From the NCBI GenBank assembly GCA_017473165.1, contig JAFUNA010000018.1, positions 1 through 37,608 of the forward strand: 37,608 bases of DNA, read 5' to 3'. The DNA is from Clostridia bacterium. Its GTDB lineage: Bacteria > Bacillota > Clostridia > Oscillospirales > Acutalibacteraceae. The notes beneath the pieces were generated by a model, which saw nothing but the letters and a program-made list of their open reading frames with translations, was not told the DNA's origin and made no database searches. The position numbers and the translations under genes are program-made. Of the stretch, positions 1 to 7,356 are shown piece by piece (the first letter of the stretch is position 1; every line of letters begins with the position of its first letter).

Positions 1-2
1 AT

Positions 3-128
3 AGACATAGCGAAAGCACAGACCATTTTGATGATACAAATGTTCTTGACCGACATTCCTTTAATTTTGTCATCGCTATTTTTGATACAGACACTAATAG
101 ATTATATTATAGTAGATTTGACACATAA
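3..128 (+). CDS. C-terminal fragment of an unidentified protein
   Basis: An open frame enters from the left edge and stops with TAA at 126-128, giving 41 residues. The residues are polar with short hydrophobic strands (NFVIAIFDTDTNRLYYSRF), which looks like a genuine protein C-terminus. Two hairpins follow it in the plus direction, the second a strong terminator. It probably belongs to the mobile element whose relaxase lies just to the right. I do not recognise the family. A competing plus-strand frame (28-243) overlaps it but has biased, unconvincing composition. Confidence 0.4.
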   Translation, partial: RHSESTDHFDDTNVLDRHSFNFVIAIFDTDTNRLYYSRFDT

Positions 129-156
129 GCCGCCGATCCATCGACGACTACAAGCG

Positions 157-188
157 AACACGGTGGTACTGATAAGTATCGCCGTGTT
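157..188 (+). terminator. Hairpin downstream of the left-edge gene
   Basis: A 13-bp stem (AACACGGTGGTAC with GTATCGCCGTGTT, two G-T wobbles) encloses the loop TGATAA. Only a short T stretch follows, so termination is likely weak or assisted by the stronger hairpin at 263-300. Confidence 0.45.
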
Positions 189-262
189 TTGCTATATAAA
201 AGACGACGTTAAAAGAAAAGTCACAACTACTATAAACGATTGATTTGACATTGATTGAATGA

Positions 263-300
263 CCCCCTGCAAGACTTCAAAATCTTGCAGGGGGTTTTTT
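263..300 (+). terminator. Strong rho-independent terminator
   Basis: A perfect 12-bp stem (CCCCCTGCAAGA with TCTTGCAGGGGG) encloses an 8-nt loop and is followed directly by six T. It ends rightward transcription before the convergent relaxase gene. The minus direction has no adjacent T tract. Confidence 0.88.
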
Positions 301-367
301 CTGTCAAAATGTATGTAATCCCGCAAGGCAGGGGTACTGCCCTGCGGTGTTGTTTTCGGTGTTAAAG

Positions 368-1786
368 CTATCTTTCTCTGTCACGGGATCGGTGCTTGGT
401 TTTCTGCTTGCCCTCTGCCTGTAACCGTCTGAGCTGGTCACGGACACTTTCTCTTTCAGGCGGTGCATACCGTTCTTTTTCGGCGGGTCTGCGGCTTTCT
501 TTGATTTTGCGTTCCCATTCGGCAAGCTCTCGGTTATAGTTTTCAACTACAGCTTCTGCTTTGCGGTAGGTTGCCATAAATGCCTGCACATCAGGATAAC
601 CGTCACTTTTAAGAATATCGGGTAATTCTGCCAGCATAGCGGAGATTTTGGTTTCCGTCTGCTGTATCTGTGTTTCTAACGCCTTTCGCTCCTTGCTCTT
701 GAAAATACCCTTTGTTTCGGCAAGCTGTACCTTTAACTTGGGTACTTCATCCTGCAAGCTGCGGATTTCTCTCGCCCTGTCCTGTACCCGTATCATCAGC
801 TTCTGCATTGTACGGAACTCTGCCATATCCATATTGAGTACCGGCTTTGGCGGTAACGCCGTCTGCCGTATTAAGTTCTGCAAAAATTCCTTTGCCTTGC
901 TTACGATACTGCGGAATAGGTTGGGCAGCCATCCATTCGCTTTAATGGACTGACTTGCTTTTTGGTGGATCTCCTCTTTCTTGATTTCCAGTATCTTTGT
1001 TTCCTCAATTCCCGATATGAGTGCCATATCCGCCGTTCTGTTCCATTCCTGCCTTGCGGCATTGTCGGCTTCAATTTCTGCGGCTTTGGGATTGTTCTTG
1101 CCGATCTTCTTGGTCGGCAGATAGATACTGTCGGGATTGAACACCTTTAGGTGCTGTTCGGGATCGGAGATATGCCGATTGATAAGGGCGGTATAGATTT
1201 CCTTTACTTCCCGAAGAAAAGGGTCGCTTTTGAAACGGTCATCCTTTACGGTGAAAAGGTGCTGTTCATAAACGCCACCTTTCGGGATAACGGTGCAGCT
1301 CTCACGGACTTTGCCGCTTTCATCGGTTATCTCTTTCTTGGTGCGTACCCGCTTGCCTGTTTCATCATAGAATACGCTTCGGGTGGCGATCTTTATATCC
1401 GGCTCGGCAAGTAACCGCCGTTCGCTGAATATGAGGTGGATGTGGTAATTGGTCTTTCTCTTGTTGTGGTGGAGAGCCGATACACATTCCACATCGTACC
1501 GTCTGCGAAATTCCTCTGTGAAATCTTCGAGTACCTGTTGCGGCTCATAGGTGGTGTAAACTTCGGGCAAGGCGATTATTAGTTCCCTTGCTTCGATACA
1601 CTTTCCGTCTGCTCCGCTTCGCCTGAACTCCTGCTGACATTCCCTTGCGAGGTTGCCCCAAAAGACATTGTCTGCGGTGCGGTAGGTGGCATAGAGGTTT
1701 TCCTGTCTTGCGTGGCTTGTAATATACGATATTCTTCCCTTGACATTGGACAGCTTTGACATCTGAATAAAGCTGTGGCGTGTCAT
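368..1786 (-). CDS. MobA/MobL-type relaxase
   Basis: A 472-aa conjugative relaxase, expected to nick and covalently hold one strand at an origin of transfer. The N-terminal domain (about residues 1-230) carries the metal-binding three-histidine signature: H107, H115 and H117 in HHNKRKTNYHIHL. Upstream are Tyr21 and other tyrosines that could serve as the nicking residue. Residues about 330-440 are charged and heptad-like, probably coiled coil. The tail is strongly basic. ATG at 1786 has GGAG about 8 nt upstream. The gene is transcribed away from a dense inverted-repeat region (1829-2038) that is a candidate oriT, with the excisionase gene beyond it. The family is clear. MOBQ versus MOBP class is inferred from the MobA/MobL fold and the nick-like motif nearby. 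No type IV secretion genes are visible, so the element may be mobilizable, or the conjugation genes may lie to the left. Confidence 0.88.
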   Translation of the reverse strand: MTRHSFIQMSKLSNVKGRISYITSHARQENLYATYRTADNVFWGNLARECQQEFRRSGADGKCIEARELIIALPEVYTTYEPQQVLEDFTEEFRRRYDVECVSALHHNKRKTNYHIHLIFSERRLLAEPDIKIATRSVFYDETGKRVRTKKEITDESGKVRESCTVIPKGGVYEQHLFTVKDDRFKSDPFLREVKEIYTALINRHISDPEQHLKVFNPDSIYLPTKKIGKNNPKAAEIEADNAARQEWNRTADMALISGIEETKILEIKKEEIHQKASQSIKANGWLPNLFRSIVSKAKEFLQNLIRQTALPPKPVLNMDMAEFRTMQKLMIRVQDRAREIRSLQDEVPKLKVQLAETKGIFKSKERKALETQIQQTETKISAMLAELPDILKSDGYPDVQAFMATYRKAEAVVENYNRELAEWERKIKESRRPAEKERYAPPERESVRDQLRRLQAEGKQKTKHRSRDRER

Positions 1787-1828
1787 AAATCATCTCCGTT
1801 CTGTGTTGTAAAGGTGCGTTCTCATTTT

Positions 1829-2038
1829 GCAACCGACTTGTCGGTTGCGGCTGTTTCGGCGGCAAAAGCTGACGGGACAGCCATTGAAAATTGCGGTGGC
1901 AATTTTCTCTGTATCATAGCGGCGGTGTATGCCGACAAGCTGTGATACAGGCTCCCTGCAAGGGCGAAATACCTCTTGAACAAATCGTAGATTTGTGCGA
2001 GGGGTGTATTTCGCTCTCAAACGCCGAGGGCTTTGAGA
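1829..2038. other. Putative origin of transfer (oriT), five inverted repeats
   Basis: Five consecutive inverted repeats fill the gap between relaxase and excisionase. The arms are 1829-1837/1840-1848 (GCAACCGAC), 1886-1894/1899-1907 (GAAAATTGC), 1909-1920/1939-1950 (11 of 12 paired), 1964-1972/2006-2014 (GCGAAATAC, with an inner perfect stem 1980-1986/1990-1996), and 2015-2021/2032-2038 (TCTCAAA). On the minus strand the long hairpin ends in TATTTCGCCCTTGC. Its CGCCCTT core matches the CGCCCT of known MOBQ nick sites (RSF1010, pIP501). Position next to the relaxase, absence of a convincing gene and the hairpin-plus-nick layout support oriT. Nicking itself is inferred. Confidence 0.6.
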
Positions 2039-2043
2039 ACGGT

Positions 2044-2259
2044 TTACTCTACCTTGCGGACATCATCCTGACACAGTAGGTTTCTGCCCTGATTGACGGT
2101 CATAAAACGCTCTAAGGTATCCCTGCGGATAATGGTTTTACGCCCGACCTTCAGAACAGGCAGCTTGCCCCAGTCCACCAACTTTCGCATTGTGTTCCTG
2201 CCGATGCCGCTGGTTTCTGCCGCTTCTTCGATTGTCATTCCCATTTTGATTGCGTTCAT
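2044..2259 (-). CDS. Excisionase-type helix-turn-helix protein
   Basis: A 71-aa small DNA-binding protein of the excisionase/MerR-like HTH_17 type. The sequence MTIEEAAETSGIGRNT (residues 8-23) is the helix-turn-helix, followed by the wing segment LPVLKVGRKTIIRRDTL. Such proteins bind element ends and steer the integrase toward excision. ATG at 2259 follows AAAGGAG at good spacing. A near-perfect sigma-A promoter lies upstream (2309-2337), and divergently are the regulator and integrase. Whether it acts as the true Xis for the integrase at 3217 or as a regulator of relaxase transcription is not shown by sequence. Confidence 0.82.
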   Translation of the reverse strand: MNAIKMGMTIEEAAETSGIGRNTMRKLVDWGKLPVLKVGRKTIIRRDTLERFMTVNQGRNLLCQDDVRKVE

Positions 2260-2308
2260 AGTGTTGTTCTCCTTTCATAAATACTCAAAATGCAACTTTG
2301 GTATTATC

Positions 2309-2337
2309 ATTATACTTATTTTGCTATCACTTGTCAA
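2309..2337 (-). promoter_or_regulatory. Consensus sigma-A promoter for the excisionase
   Basis: On the minus strand, TTGACA (2332-2337) and TATAAT (2309-2314) are both perfect consensus with a 17-bp spacer. It probably also drives the relaxase, since no terminator-plus-promoter set is evident between the two genes. Confidence 0.85.
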
Positions 2338-2389
2338 CCCATTTTGCAACCTTTTAAGAATTATTTTTAATATTTTTTGCAAATAAGGG

Positions 2390-2418
2390 TTGCAAATTGA
2401 GTTTGTTTGTGCTATACT
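2390..2418 (+). promoter_or_regulatory. Promoter for the XRE regulator
   Basis: TTGCAA (2390-2395) and TATACT (2413-2418) are separated by 17 bp. TTGCAA or TGCAA also recurs at 2344-2348 and 2378-2382, and TGCAA again at 2291-2295. These could be repeated binding sites for the regulator in this divergent region. Confidence 0.6.
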
Positions 2419-2442
2419 ATACTCAAACAGGAGGTGAATACC

Positions 2443-3108
2443 TTGAAAGAAGAAACAATGTTTACCCCAAAACAAGTCGGGGAACGCATTAAAGAGCGTA
2501 GAATAGAACTTAAACTTTCTATGCCGGAGCTTGGCAAGCGTATCGGTGTAAACAAGTCCACCATTCAAAGGTATGAAGCAGACGGCGTTGATCCGAAGCG
2601 AACAATGATTATCAACGGTCTTGCCGAGGCACTTCTTACCACTCCCGAATGGCTGACAGGTCTTTCCGATGATAAGGAATACGATACCTATACACTCTGC
2701 CAAAAGGACATTGAGCAACACATCAAGAAATATCTTGATACGGTATCTTCCACCGTAAAGGGAGAGCCGCACCAACAGTTGCTTACATCATTTCTCGGAA
2801 AGCTAATTGATTTATACTCTGTGCTTTGCCATCACTTTGCCGATGCCATGGCAGAGGTTGACCGTGTGGCAGAGGATGAAGGATTGAAGCAGTCGCTTAT
2901 GCGGTATGCTATTGAGTCGGGAGCGATAACCGAAAGAGTCTATCGCAAAGAAATGGAATTACCTATCGAAGATATGAAACGATTTCTTGACGGGATTTTA
3001 CATATCTACGATGAAGGTCGTACCGCTGTAAAGATGGGCGATCTCTTCGGGATAGTGACAGAAGCCGAAGAAAGGCTATCTGAAAAGAATAATTCCGTGG
3101 CACCTTGA
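2443..3108 (+). CDS. XRE-family transcriptional regulator of the mobile element
   Basis: A 221-aa protein with an N-terminal XRE/Cro-CI helix-turn-helix (about residues 9-70; core SMPELGKRIGVNKSTIQRYE), followed by a longer helical C-terminal domain of unknown role. I chose TTG at 2443 because AGGAGGTG ends 6 nt upstream. The next ATG (2458) is too far from it, and upstream starts in the frame precede the ribosome binding site. It lies between divergent promoters, so it probably represses the excisionase/relaxase promoter, its own promoter or both, as in phage and ICE control regions. The integrase follows after about 100 bp with its own ribosome binding site. Confidence 0.85.
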   Translation: MKEETMFTPKQVGERIKERRIELKLSMPELGKRIGVNKSTIQRYEADGVDPKRTMIINGLAEALLTTPEWLTGLSDDKEYDTYTLCQKDIEQHIKKYLDTVSSTVKGEPHQQLLTSFLGKLIDLYSVLCHHFADAMAEVDRVAEDEGLKQSLMRYAIESGAITERVYRKEMELPIEDMKRFLDGILHIYDEGRTAVKMGDLFGIVTEAEERLSEKNNSVAP

Positions 3109-3194
3109 CAATAAAAATGCCGATTGAAAACAATCGGCAGAAGTGACACTATTTACTTTACGCACACCATATGTCACAGTCCCGATTGCCACGG
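3096..3194. repeat. Nested inverted repeats between regulator and integrase
   Basis: The outer arms CCGTGGCA (3096-3103) and TGCCACGG (3187-3194) enclose a perfect hairpin TGCCGATTG/CAATCGGCA (3118-3126/3131-3139) and a GTGACA/TGTCAC pair. No T tract follows, so it is not a simple terminator. It could be an mRNA structure limiting integrase expression or a protein-binding region. Confidence 0.45.
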
Positions 3195-3216
3195 ATAGAA
3201 AGGAGAAATTTTATCT

Positions 3217-4512
3217 ATGGCAAAAGGTTCTGTAAGAAAGAAAGGCAAAAAGTGGTACTACCGCTTTTATATCGAAGATGAAAGCGGAAAACAGGTACAG
3301 CGAGAGTTTGCGGGTACGGAAAGCAAGAGCGAAACGGAAGCCCTGCTCCGCAAGGCAATGGAAGATTACGAAGAAAAGAAATTCGTAGCAAAATCCGAAA
3401 ACGCAACGGTGGGAATGTTGCTCGATATGTGGGTGGAAGAAGAACTGAAACCGAGCAATCTGAGCAACGGTACGGTTATGGCGTATCAAGGTACGGTCAA
3501 TCGTATTAAGCAGTGCCCCATTGGCAACAGAAAACTGAAAAGCGTGACCGCCGACCATTTGCAGGCGTTTATGGATTTTCTCAGCTTCGGCGGGACAAAT
3601 CCAGACGGCACAACAGCAAAGGCACTCAGCAAGGGTTACTTGCGATTGTTCTCCGCCGTTCTGCAAGGAGCGTTCCGCTTTGCGGTATTCCCAAAAAGGT
3701 TAATATCCTTTAACCCGATGCAGTATGTTGTATGGCGAGGGAAAAAGGAAAAATACGAACTGTTTTCGGATGAAGATGGCGAAACAACTTCCACACCAAC
3801 GCTAACTCACGAACAGTATCTAAGGCTTGAGGATTTTCTGAAAGCAAAGGATAACCCTGCACTACTCCCCATACAGATCGCTTACTACACAGGACTTCGC
3901 ATTGGCGAGGTTTGCGGATTAACTTGGCAGGACATAAATCTTGAAAAGCAGTACCTTACGGTACGCCGCAGTATGCGATACAACGGGACAAGGCACAAAA
4001 CCGAAATAGGAGCTACCAAACGCAAGAAGATCCGCACAGTGGACTTCTGCGACACGCTGGCGGCAATTCTACGAACTGCCAAAGCCGAACAGCACAAAAA
4101 CCGTTTCAAATATAGCGAGCTATACAGCCTCAATTATTACTGCGAAGTCAAAGAAAAAGACCGCACCTATTATGAGGTTTACAGCTTACCGAGAACGGAA
4201 GAAGTTCCCGAAGGCTACAAAGAAATATCCTTTGTATGCCTTAGACCGGATGGAGCATACGAATCTCCAAGTACGGTTGGAAATATGTGCAAAAGGGCAA
4301 AGCAAAAAGTAGAGGGTTTGGATGGCTTTCATTTCCACCAACTCCGCCACACATTCACAAGTAATCTGCTCTCCAACGGAGCAGCACCGAAGGATGTGCA
4401 GGAGCTTTTAGGTCACGCCGATGTAAGTACCACAATGAATGTGTATGCTCACGCTACAAGGGAAGCGAAGCGTACTTCCGCAAGACTGCTCGACAAGGTA
4501 GTCGGCGGCTAA
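3217..4512 (+). CDS. Tyrosine site-specific integrase (Tn916-like)
   Basis: A 431-aa tyrosine recombinase. Residues 1-60 resemble the AP2-like arm-binding domain (GSVRKKGKKWYYRFYIED), about 62-165 the SAM-like core-binding domain, and about 195-425 the catalytic domain. The catalytic residues are visible: R228 in YYTGLRIGE, H374 and R377 in HFHQLRHTF, H400 in LLGHADVSTT, and nucleophile Y410 in MNVYAH. ATG at 3217 follows AAAGGAG. The length and layout match integrases of integrative conjugative elements of Firmicutes. It is the last element gene on this side, so the right attachment site should lie within a few hundred bases downstream. Confidence 0.95.
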   Translation: MAKGSVRKKGKKWYYRFYIEDESGKQVQREFAGTESKSETEALLRKAMEDYEEKKFVAKSENATVGMLLDMWVEEELKPSNLSNGTVMAYQGTVNRIKQCPIGNRKLKSVTADHLQAFMDFLSFGGTNPDGTTAKALSKGYLRLFSAVLQGAFRFAVFPKRLISFNPMQYVVWRGKKEKYELFSDEDGETTSTPTLTHEQYLRLEDFLKAKDNPALLPIQIAYYTGLRIGEVCGLTWQDINLEKQYLTVRRSMRYNGTRHKTEIGATKRKKIRTVDFCDTLAAILRTAKAEQHKNRFKYSELYSLNYYCEVKEKDRTYYEVYSLPRTEEVPEGYKEISFVCLRPDGAYESPSTVGNMCKRAKQKVEGLDGFHFHQLRHTFTSNLLSNGAAPKDVQELLGHADVSTTMNVYAHATREAKRTSARLLDKVVGG

Positions 4513-4521
4513 AAACAAAAC

Positions 4522-4561
4522 TTTCCCTTGTTTTCGCTCATAAGGGCAAAAACAAGGGAAA
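4522..4561. terminator. Perfect inverted repeat after the integrase
   Basis: TTTCCCTTGTTTT (4522-4534) pairs perfectly with 4549-4561. It may end integrase transcription, although the plus side lacks a clean T run. It could equally be an end-proximal integrase or excisionase site. The segment 4590-4617 (GAAAAATCC then GGGTTTTC) is another short inverted repeat that may mark the attachment region. With only one end in the window, att cannot be fixed. Confidence 0.45.
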
Positions 4562-4643
4562 ATACATTAAATATGAGTATGAAACTGCTGAAAAATCCAG
4601 TAAAATCAAGGGTTTTCAGAGAGTTAGTTAGATAAATTGGAAT

Positions 4644-4988
4644 TTATCGACGTATTAAAACACCTTTCATAAACTGTGTTTCATTATGTGTTTCGTATAC
4701 AATTTCCTTTTCTTCTTCTGTGCATCCAATCAATATTTTGATTTCTGAATCTTTCTTCATTAAATCAACAATACACATTATTGCATCAACCTTTTTTTCG
4801 CCACTTCCAACCCACACATCTATTCCTGCACCATCCATAGAGGTTGTATTCTTCAAATATCCATAATCAACTCGATAAATGAAATCAGGATACTTGGGAT
4901 GTGACGTTCCTTTTGGTCTATCAATTATTATTTCTGAATTATTCACCAATTCATCTAATGCGTTCCAAAATTCAATATTATGTTGCAT
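4644..4988 (-). CDS. Small inorganic-pyrophosphatase-like protein
   Basis: A 114-aa protein resembling a miniature family I pyrophosphatase: IIDRPKGTSHPKY, then YRVDYGYLKNTTSMDGAGIDVWVG, which parallels the RPKG...YG(Y/F)...DGDxxDV signature of that fold. Most acidic metal ligands of full-length enzymes are reduced to D52 and D57-type positions, and the protein is about two-thirds the normal length, so activity on pyrophosphate is uncertain. It is translated leftward after the GNAT gene at 5059, about 70 bp apart and probably co-transcribed. Base composition is clearly AT-richer than the flanking chromosome, which suggests recent acquisition, possibly as cargo or scar next to the element. Confidence 0.65.
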   Translation of the reverse strand: MQHNIEFWNALDELVNNSEIIIDRPKGTSHPKYPDFIYRVDYGYLKNTTSMDGAGIDVWVGSGEKKVDAIMCIVDLMKKDSEIKILIGCTEEEKEIVYETHNETQFMKGVLIRR

Positions 4989-5058
4989 CTCATCAATCCT
5001 CTATAAAATCTAATTTGTTTAACTGTTATATAAACTGGCATTTATGGCTAACCCTAAA

Positions 5059-5538
5059 CTAATATTTCTTTATTAAGATATATTCTTTATCTTCATTTAG
5101 TGTTTTTTTACCATCTAAATAATCGAATCCCAATTTGCGATAAAACTCACAAGCGTATATTGAAGCGGGTATCACTAATTCTTTGCAGCCTATATTTATT
5201 GCAATATCCTCAATATTTTTTATTAGTTTTTTCCCTATCCCTTTATGATGTTCTTCTATTTTTACAAACACAGTCTGTAAAATAAATTTTATACCTGTTT
5301 CATCTTCGCTGTGCTTATTTATACTTGCAGTTCCAACAACTTTATTATCTTTTAATGCCACTAAACATTTAGTTCTATGAGGAAAATTTTTCTTTATCTC
5401 TGATTCAGTAAAATGTTGTGAAATTCTATCAATAACTTCTTTTCCGTGATCTTTAATATTTATTTTATACATATTGTCTAAAATAATTTCAGACAACTCT
5501 TTTGCGTATTCATCTTTATATTCTACAATTTCAATCAT
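5059..5538 (-). CDS. GNAT-family N-acetyltransferase
   Basis: A 159-aa GCN5-related acetyltransferase transferring acetyl from acetyl-CoA to an unknown amine. KVVGTASINKH forms the central strands, FVKIEEHHKGIGKKLIKNIE is the acetyl-CoA pyrophosphate-binding turn (HKGIGK), and ACEFYRKLGFDYLDG is the conserved C-terminal helix-strand. ATG at 5538 follows AAGGAGG. It is expressed from a consensus promoter at 5583-5611 and is followed by the pyrophosphatase-like gene. It is AT-rich like that neighbour and unlike the chromosome beyond 5.7 kb. The substrate cannot be read from sequence. Confidence 0.85.
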   Translation of the reverse strand: MIEIVEYKDEYAKELSEIILDNMYKINIKDHGKEVIDRISQHFTESEIKKNFPHRTKCLVALKDNKVVGTASINKHSEDETGIKFILQTVFVKIEEHHKGIGKKLIKNIEDIAINIGCKELVIPASIYACEFYRKLGFDYLDGKKTLNEDKEYILIKKY

Positions 5539-5582
5539 TCGTTTAACCTCCTTACAAATTCTTATTTGGCGAACTGACTATA

Positions 5583-5611
5583 ATCATATCACGGGCTGAT
5601 TTTACTGTCAA
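5583..5611 (-). promoter_or_regulatory. Promoter of the GNAT/pyrophosphatase-like pair
   Basis: On the minus strand, TTGACA (5606-5611) and TATGAT (5583-5588) are separated by 17 bp, one mismatch from full sigma-A consensus. Confidence 0.78.
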
Positions 5612-5662
5612 CAAATCATCGGAAGTTTATTATGATATGGCAGTCAAGGTGAGATTTTCCGT

Positions 5663-5699
5663 AAAAAATATCCGAGACTCGTTTTCACGAATCTCGGAT
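5663..5699 (-). terminator. Terminator of the M20 peptidase gene
   Basis: In the minus direction, ATCCGAGATTCG and CGAGTCTCGGAT form a 12-bp stem (one mismatch) around TGAAAA, followed by A and six T. It lies 34 bp beyond the peptidase stop codon. Confidence 0.8.
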
Positions 5700-5732
5700 T
5701 TGTTTTGGCTGTTTTTGCAGCCCCGATTTTAA

Positions 5733-7184
5733 TTATTTATGATTTTTGATGTAGTGCTTATAGAATTTTACGCAGTGTGCGGTTTCGTTAACACCGATGC
5801 TTTCGTTGGCGGCGTGCATTGCAGCAAGCTGCTCATTGCTCATTTTTATGGGACAGAAACGAAGGCAGTTATCGGCAATTTCCTCATAATGACGGCAGTC
5901 TGTTCCGCCTGTCATAAGATAGGGGATAACGCCTGCATCGGGATAGCATTCGTTAAGGCACTTTTTGAGATAGCCGAATTCCTCGCCGTTCCAGTCAACG
6001 CAGCTTGATGCGTTTCTTGCATGGATAATTTCAAATTCAAGGTCATATTTATCCGCATATTTTTTGAGCACGGCAAGTGACTGATCAACATTCTGATGGG
6101 GTGATGTGCGGAGATTGCAGACTATGTATGCCTCCGACGGAATTACGTTGGGAGTGTGTGAGCCTTCAGCCATTGTGCAGCAGAAGGTTGTTTTTACAAA
6201 GGCGTTGCACATGGGAGAAACCATGGGAAGAACCTTTGTGAGAAGTCCTTTGAAGAGCCACATATTGCCGAGAACCATTCTTAAGGGGAAACCGAGAAGG
6301 GGAGCTGCCTGATCAAGCATTGCGTAAACGGGACCCGAAATTTCAGCCTTGAAGGGCTTATCCTTTTCGATATCTGCAACAAATTTTGAGAGTCTTGCAA
6401 GGGGAGTGTTGCTTTTGGGAGTTGAGGAGTGACCGCCCTTGCCCTTGGCTATAACCTTGAGGTCGATGTAGCCCTTTTCAAGCACGCCGATTGCAGCACA
6501 CCAGCCTGCCATTGTTGGGAGTGCATCCTTAAGAATTGCACCGCCCTCGTCCATTGCAACGTCAAGGTGAACGCCTTTTGACTTCAGACAGCTGACAAGT
6601 TTCTGTGCACCTTCGCCCGAAATCTCTTCGTCAACCGAAGTTGCAAGATAAACGTCGCAGGGAGGAACAAATCCCTCGGCAAGCAGCTCTTCAATTGCCT
6701 GAAATTCAGAAAAAACGGTTGATTTGCAGTCCATTGAGCCTCTGCCGTGAATGTTTCCGCCCGAAATTTCGCCCGAAAACGGGTCACGCTCCCAGTTGGG
6801 CTCGTCAGCGGTAACAACGTCCTGATGACCCATAAGAAGAATACCGTTTCTTTTGGGGTCTTTGCCGGGCCAGCGGAAAAGGAGGTTTCCTTCAATTTCC
6901 GTGCATTCAAGCTTTGAAAACACAAGGGGGAAGTTCTTTTTCATAACCTCGTGAAGCTTATAAAACTGTGAGAGGTCGGTGTTTCCGCGAAGCGAAATCG
7001 TCGGCAACTGTATCATTTCCGAAAGCTTCTGCGCATAGTCTGCGGCTTCCTTTTCGGTGGGATTGATAGCGGGTGCATTTGTGTTTGCTTTAGCCTTTAT
7101 CATCACCGCTCTGATTGCCGCAACCGCAATAAGCAGCACGATAACGGCAAGAATTACGAGAAGTGCGATGCCCAGATATTTCAT
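5733..7184 (-). CDS. Membrane-anchored M20-family metallopeptidase
   Basis: A 483-aa zinc peptidase of the M20 family (carboxypeptidase PM20D1/CPS1-like branch), expected to hydrolyse peptide or N-acyl amide bonds. Residues 3-30 are a single hydrophobic N-terminal helix (signal anchor), placing the enzyme outside the membrane. Metal and catalytic residues are visible: H120 and D122 in MGHQDVV, D152 in GRGSMDCK, and E186/E187 in SVDEEISG. There is a late histidine in MHAANESIGVNE near the C-terminus. The length matches the family. ATG at 7184 has AAAGGA about 10 nt upstream. It is monocistronic, divergent from the HAD gene, with its own terminator. Substrate is unknown. Confidence 0.88.
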   Translation of the reverse strand: MKYLGIALLVILAVIVLLIAVAAIRAVMIKAKANTNAPAINPTEKEAADYAQKLSEMIQLPTISLRGNTDLSQFYKLHEVMKKNFPLVFSKLECTEIEGNLLFRWPGKDPKRNGILLMGHQDVVTADEPNWERDPFSGEISGGNIHGRGSMDCKSTVFSEFQAIEELLAEGFVPPCDVYLATSVDEEISGEGAQKLVSCLKSKGVHLDVAMDEGGAILKDALPTMAGWCAAIGVLEKGYIDLKVIAKGKGGHSSTPKSNTPLARLSKFVADIEKDKPFKAEISGPVYAMLDQAAPLLGFPLRMVLGNMWLFKGLLTKVLPMVSPMCNAFVKTTFCCTMAEGSHTPNVIPSEAYIVCNLRTSPHQNVDQSLAVLKKYADKYDLEFEIIHARNASSCVDWNGEEFGYLKKCLNECYPDAGVIPYLMTGGTDCRHYEEIADNCLRFCPIKMSNEQLAAMHAANESIGVNETAHCVKFYKHYIKNHK

Positions 7185-7216
7185 TTATATCATATCCTTT
7201 CTTTTGTTTCCGAAAT

Positions 7217-7245
7217 ATTATATCACTTGTTTTAAGATTAGTAAA
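7217..7245 (-). promoter_or_regulatory. Likely promoter of the M20 peptidase
   Basis: On the minus strand, TTTACT (7240-7245) and TATAAT (7217-7222) are separated by 17 bp. The -10 is perfect and the -35 weak. Confidence 0.55.
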
Positions 7246-7295
7246 TACAGATTGCAAAGTTTAATCGATTTTTTGTTGACATCTCTTCCGATTGC

Positions 7296-7324
7296 TTGAA
7301 ATTCGCATTGCGTCATGATATGAT
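7296..7324 (+). promoter_or_regulatory. Promoter of the HAD phosphatase
   Basis: TTGAAA (7296-7301) and TATGAT (7319-7324) are separated by 17 bp, 33 bp before the start codon. A TTGACA at 7275-7280 has no good partner -10. Confidence 0.62.
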
Positions 7325-7356
7325 ATATATTAAAGAAAAGAAAAACGGAGAACGAA

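Noticed and set aside
28-243. 71-aa plus-strand frame at the left edge
   Set aside because: Runs through a hairpin and has low-complexity, isoleucine-rich composition. The competing shorter frame 3-128 reads like a real C-terminus.
1790-2020. 76-aa minus-strand frame between relaxase and excisionase
   Set aside because: The region is almost entirely inverted repeats, no ribosome binding site precedes it, and the residues look like translated hairpins.
2275-2775. 166-aa minus-strand frame
   Set aside because: It lies antisense to the XRE regulator and covers two consensus promoters.
7275-7297. TTGACA as the -35 of the HAD gene
   Set aside because: No acceptable -10 lies 16 to 18 bp downstream, while TTGAAA/TATGAT fits better.
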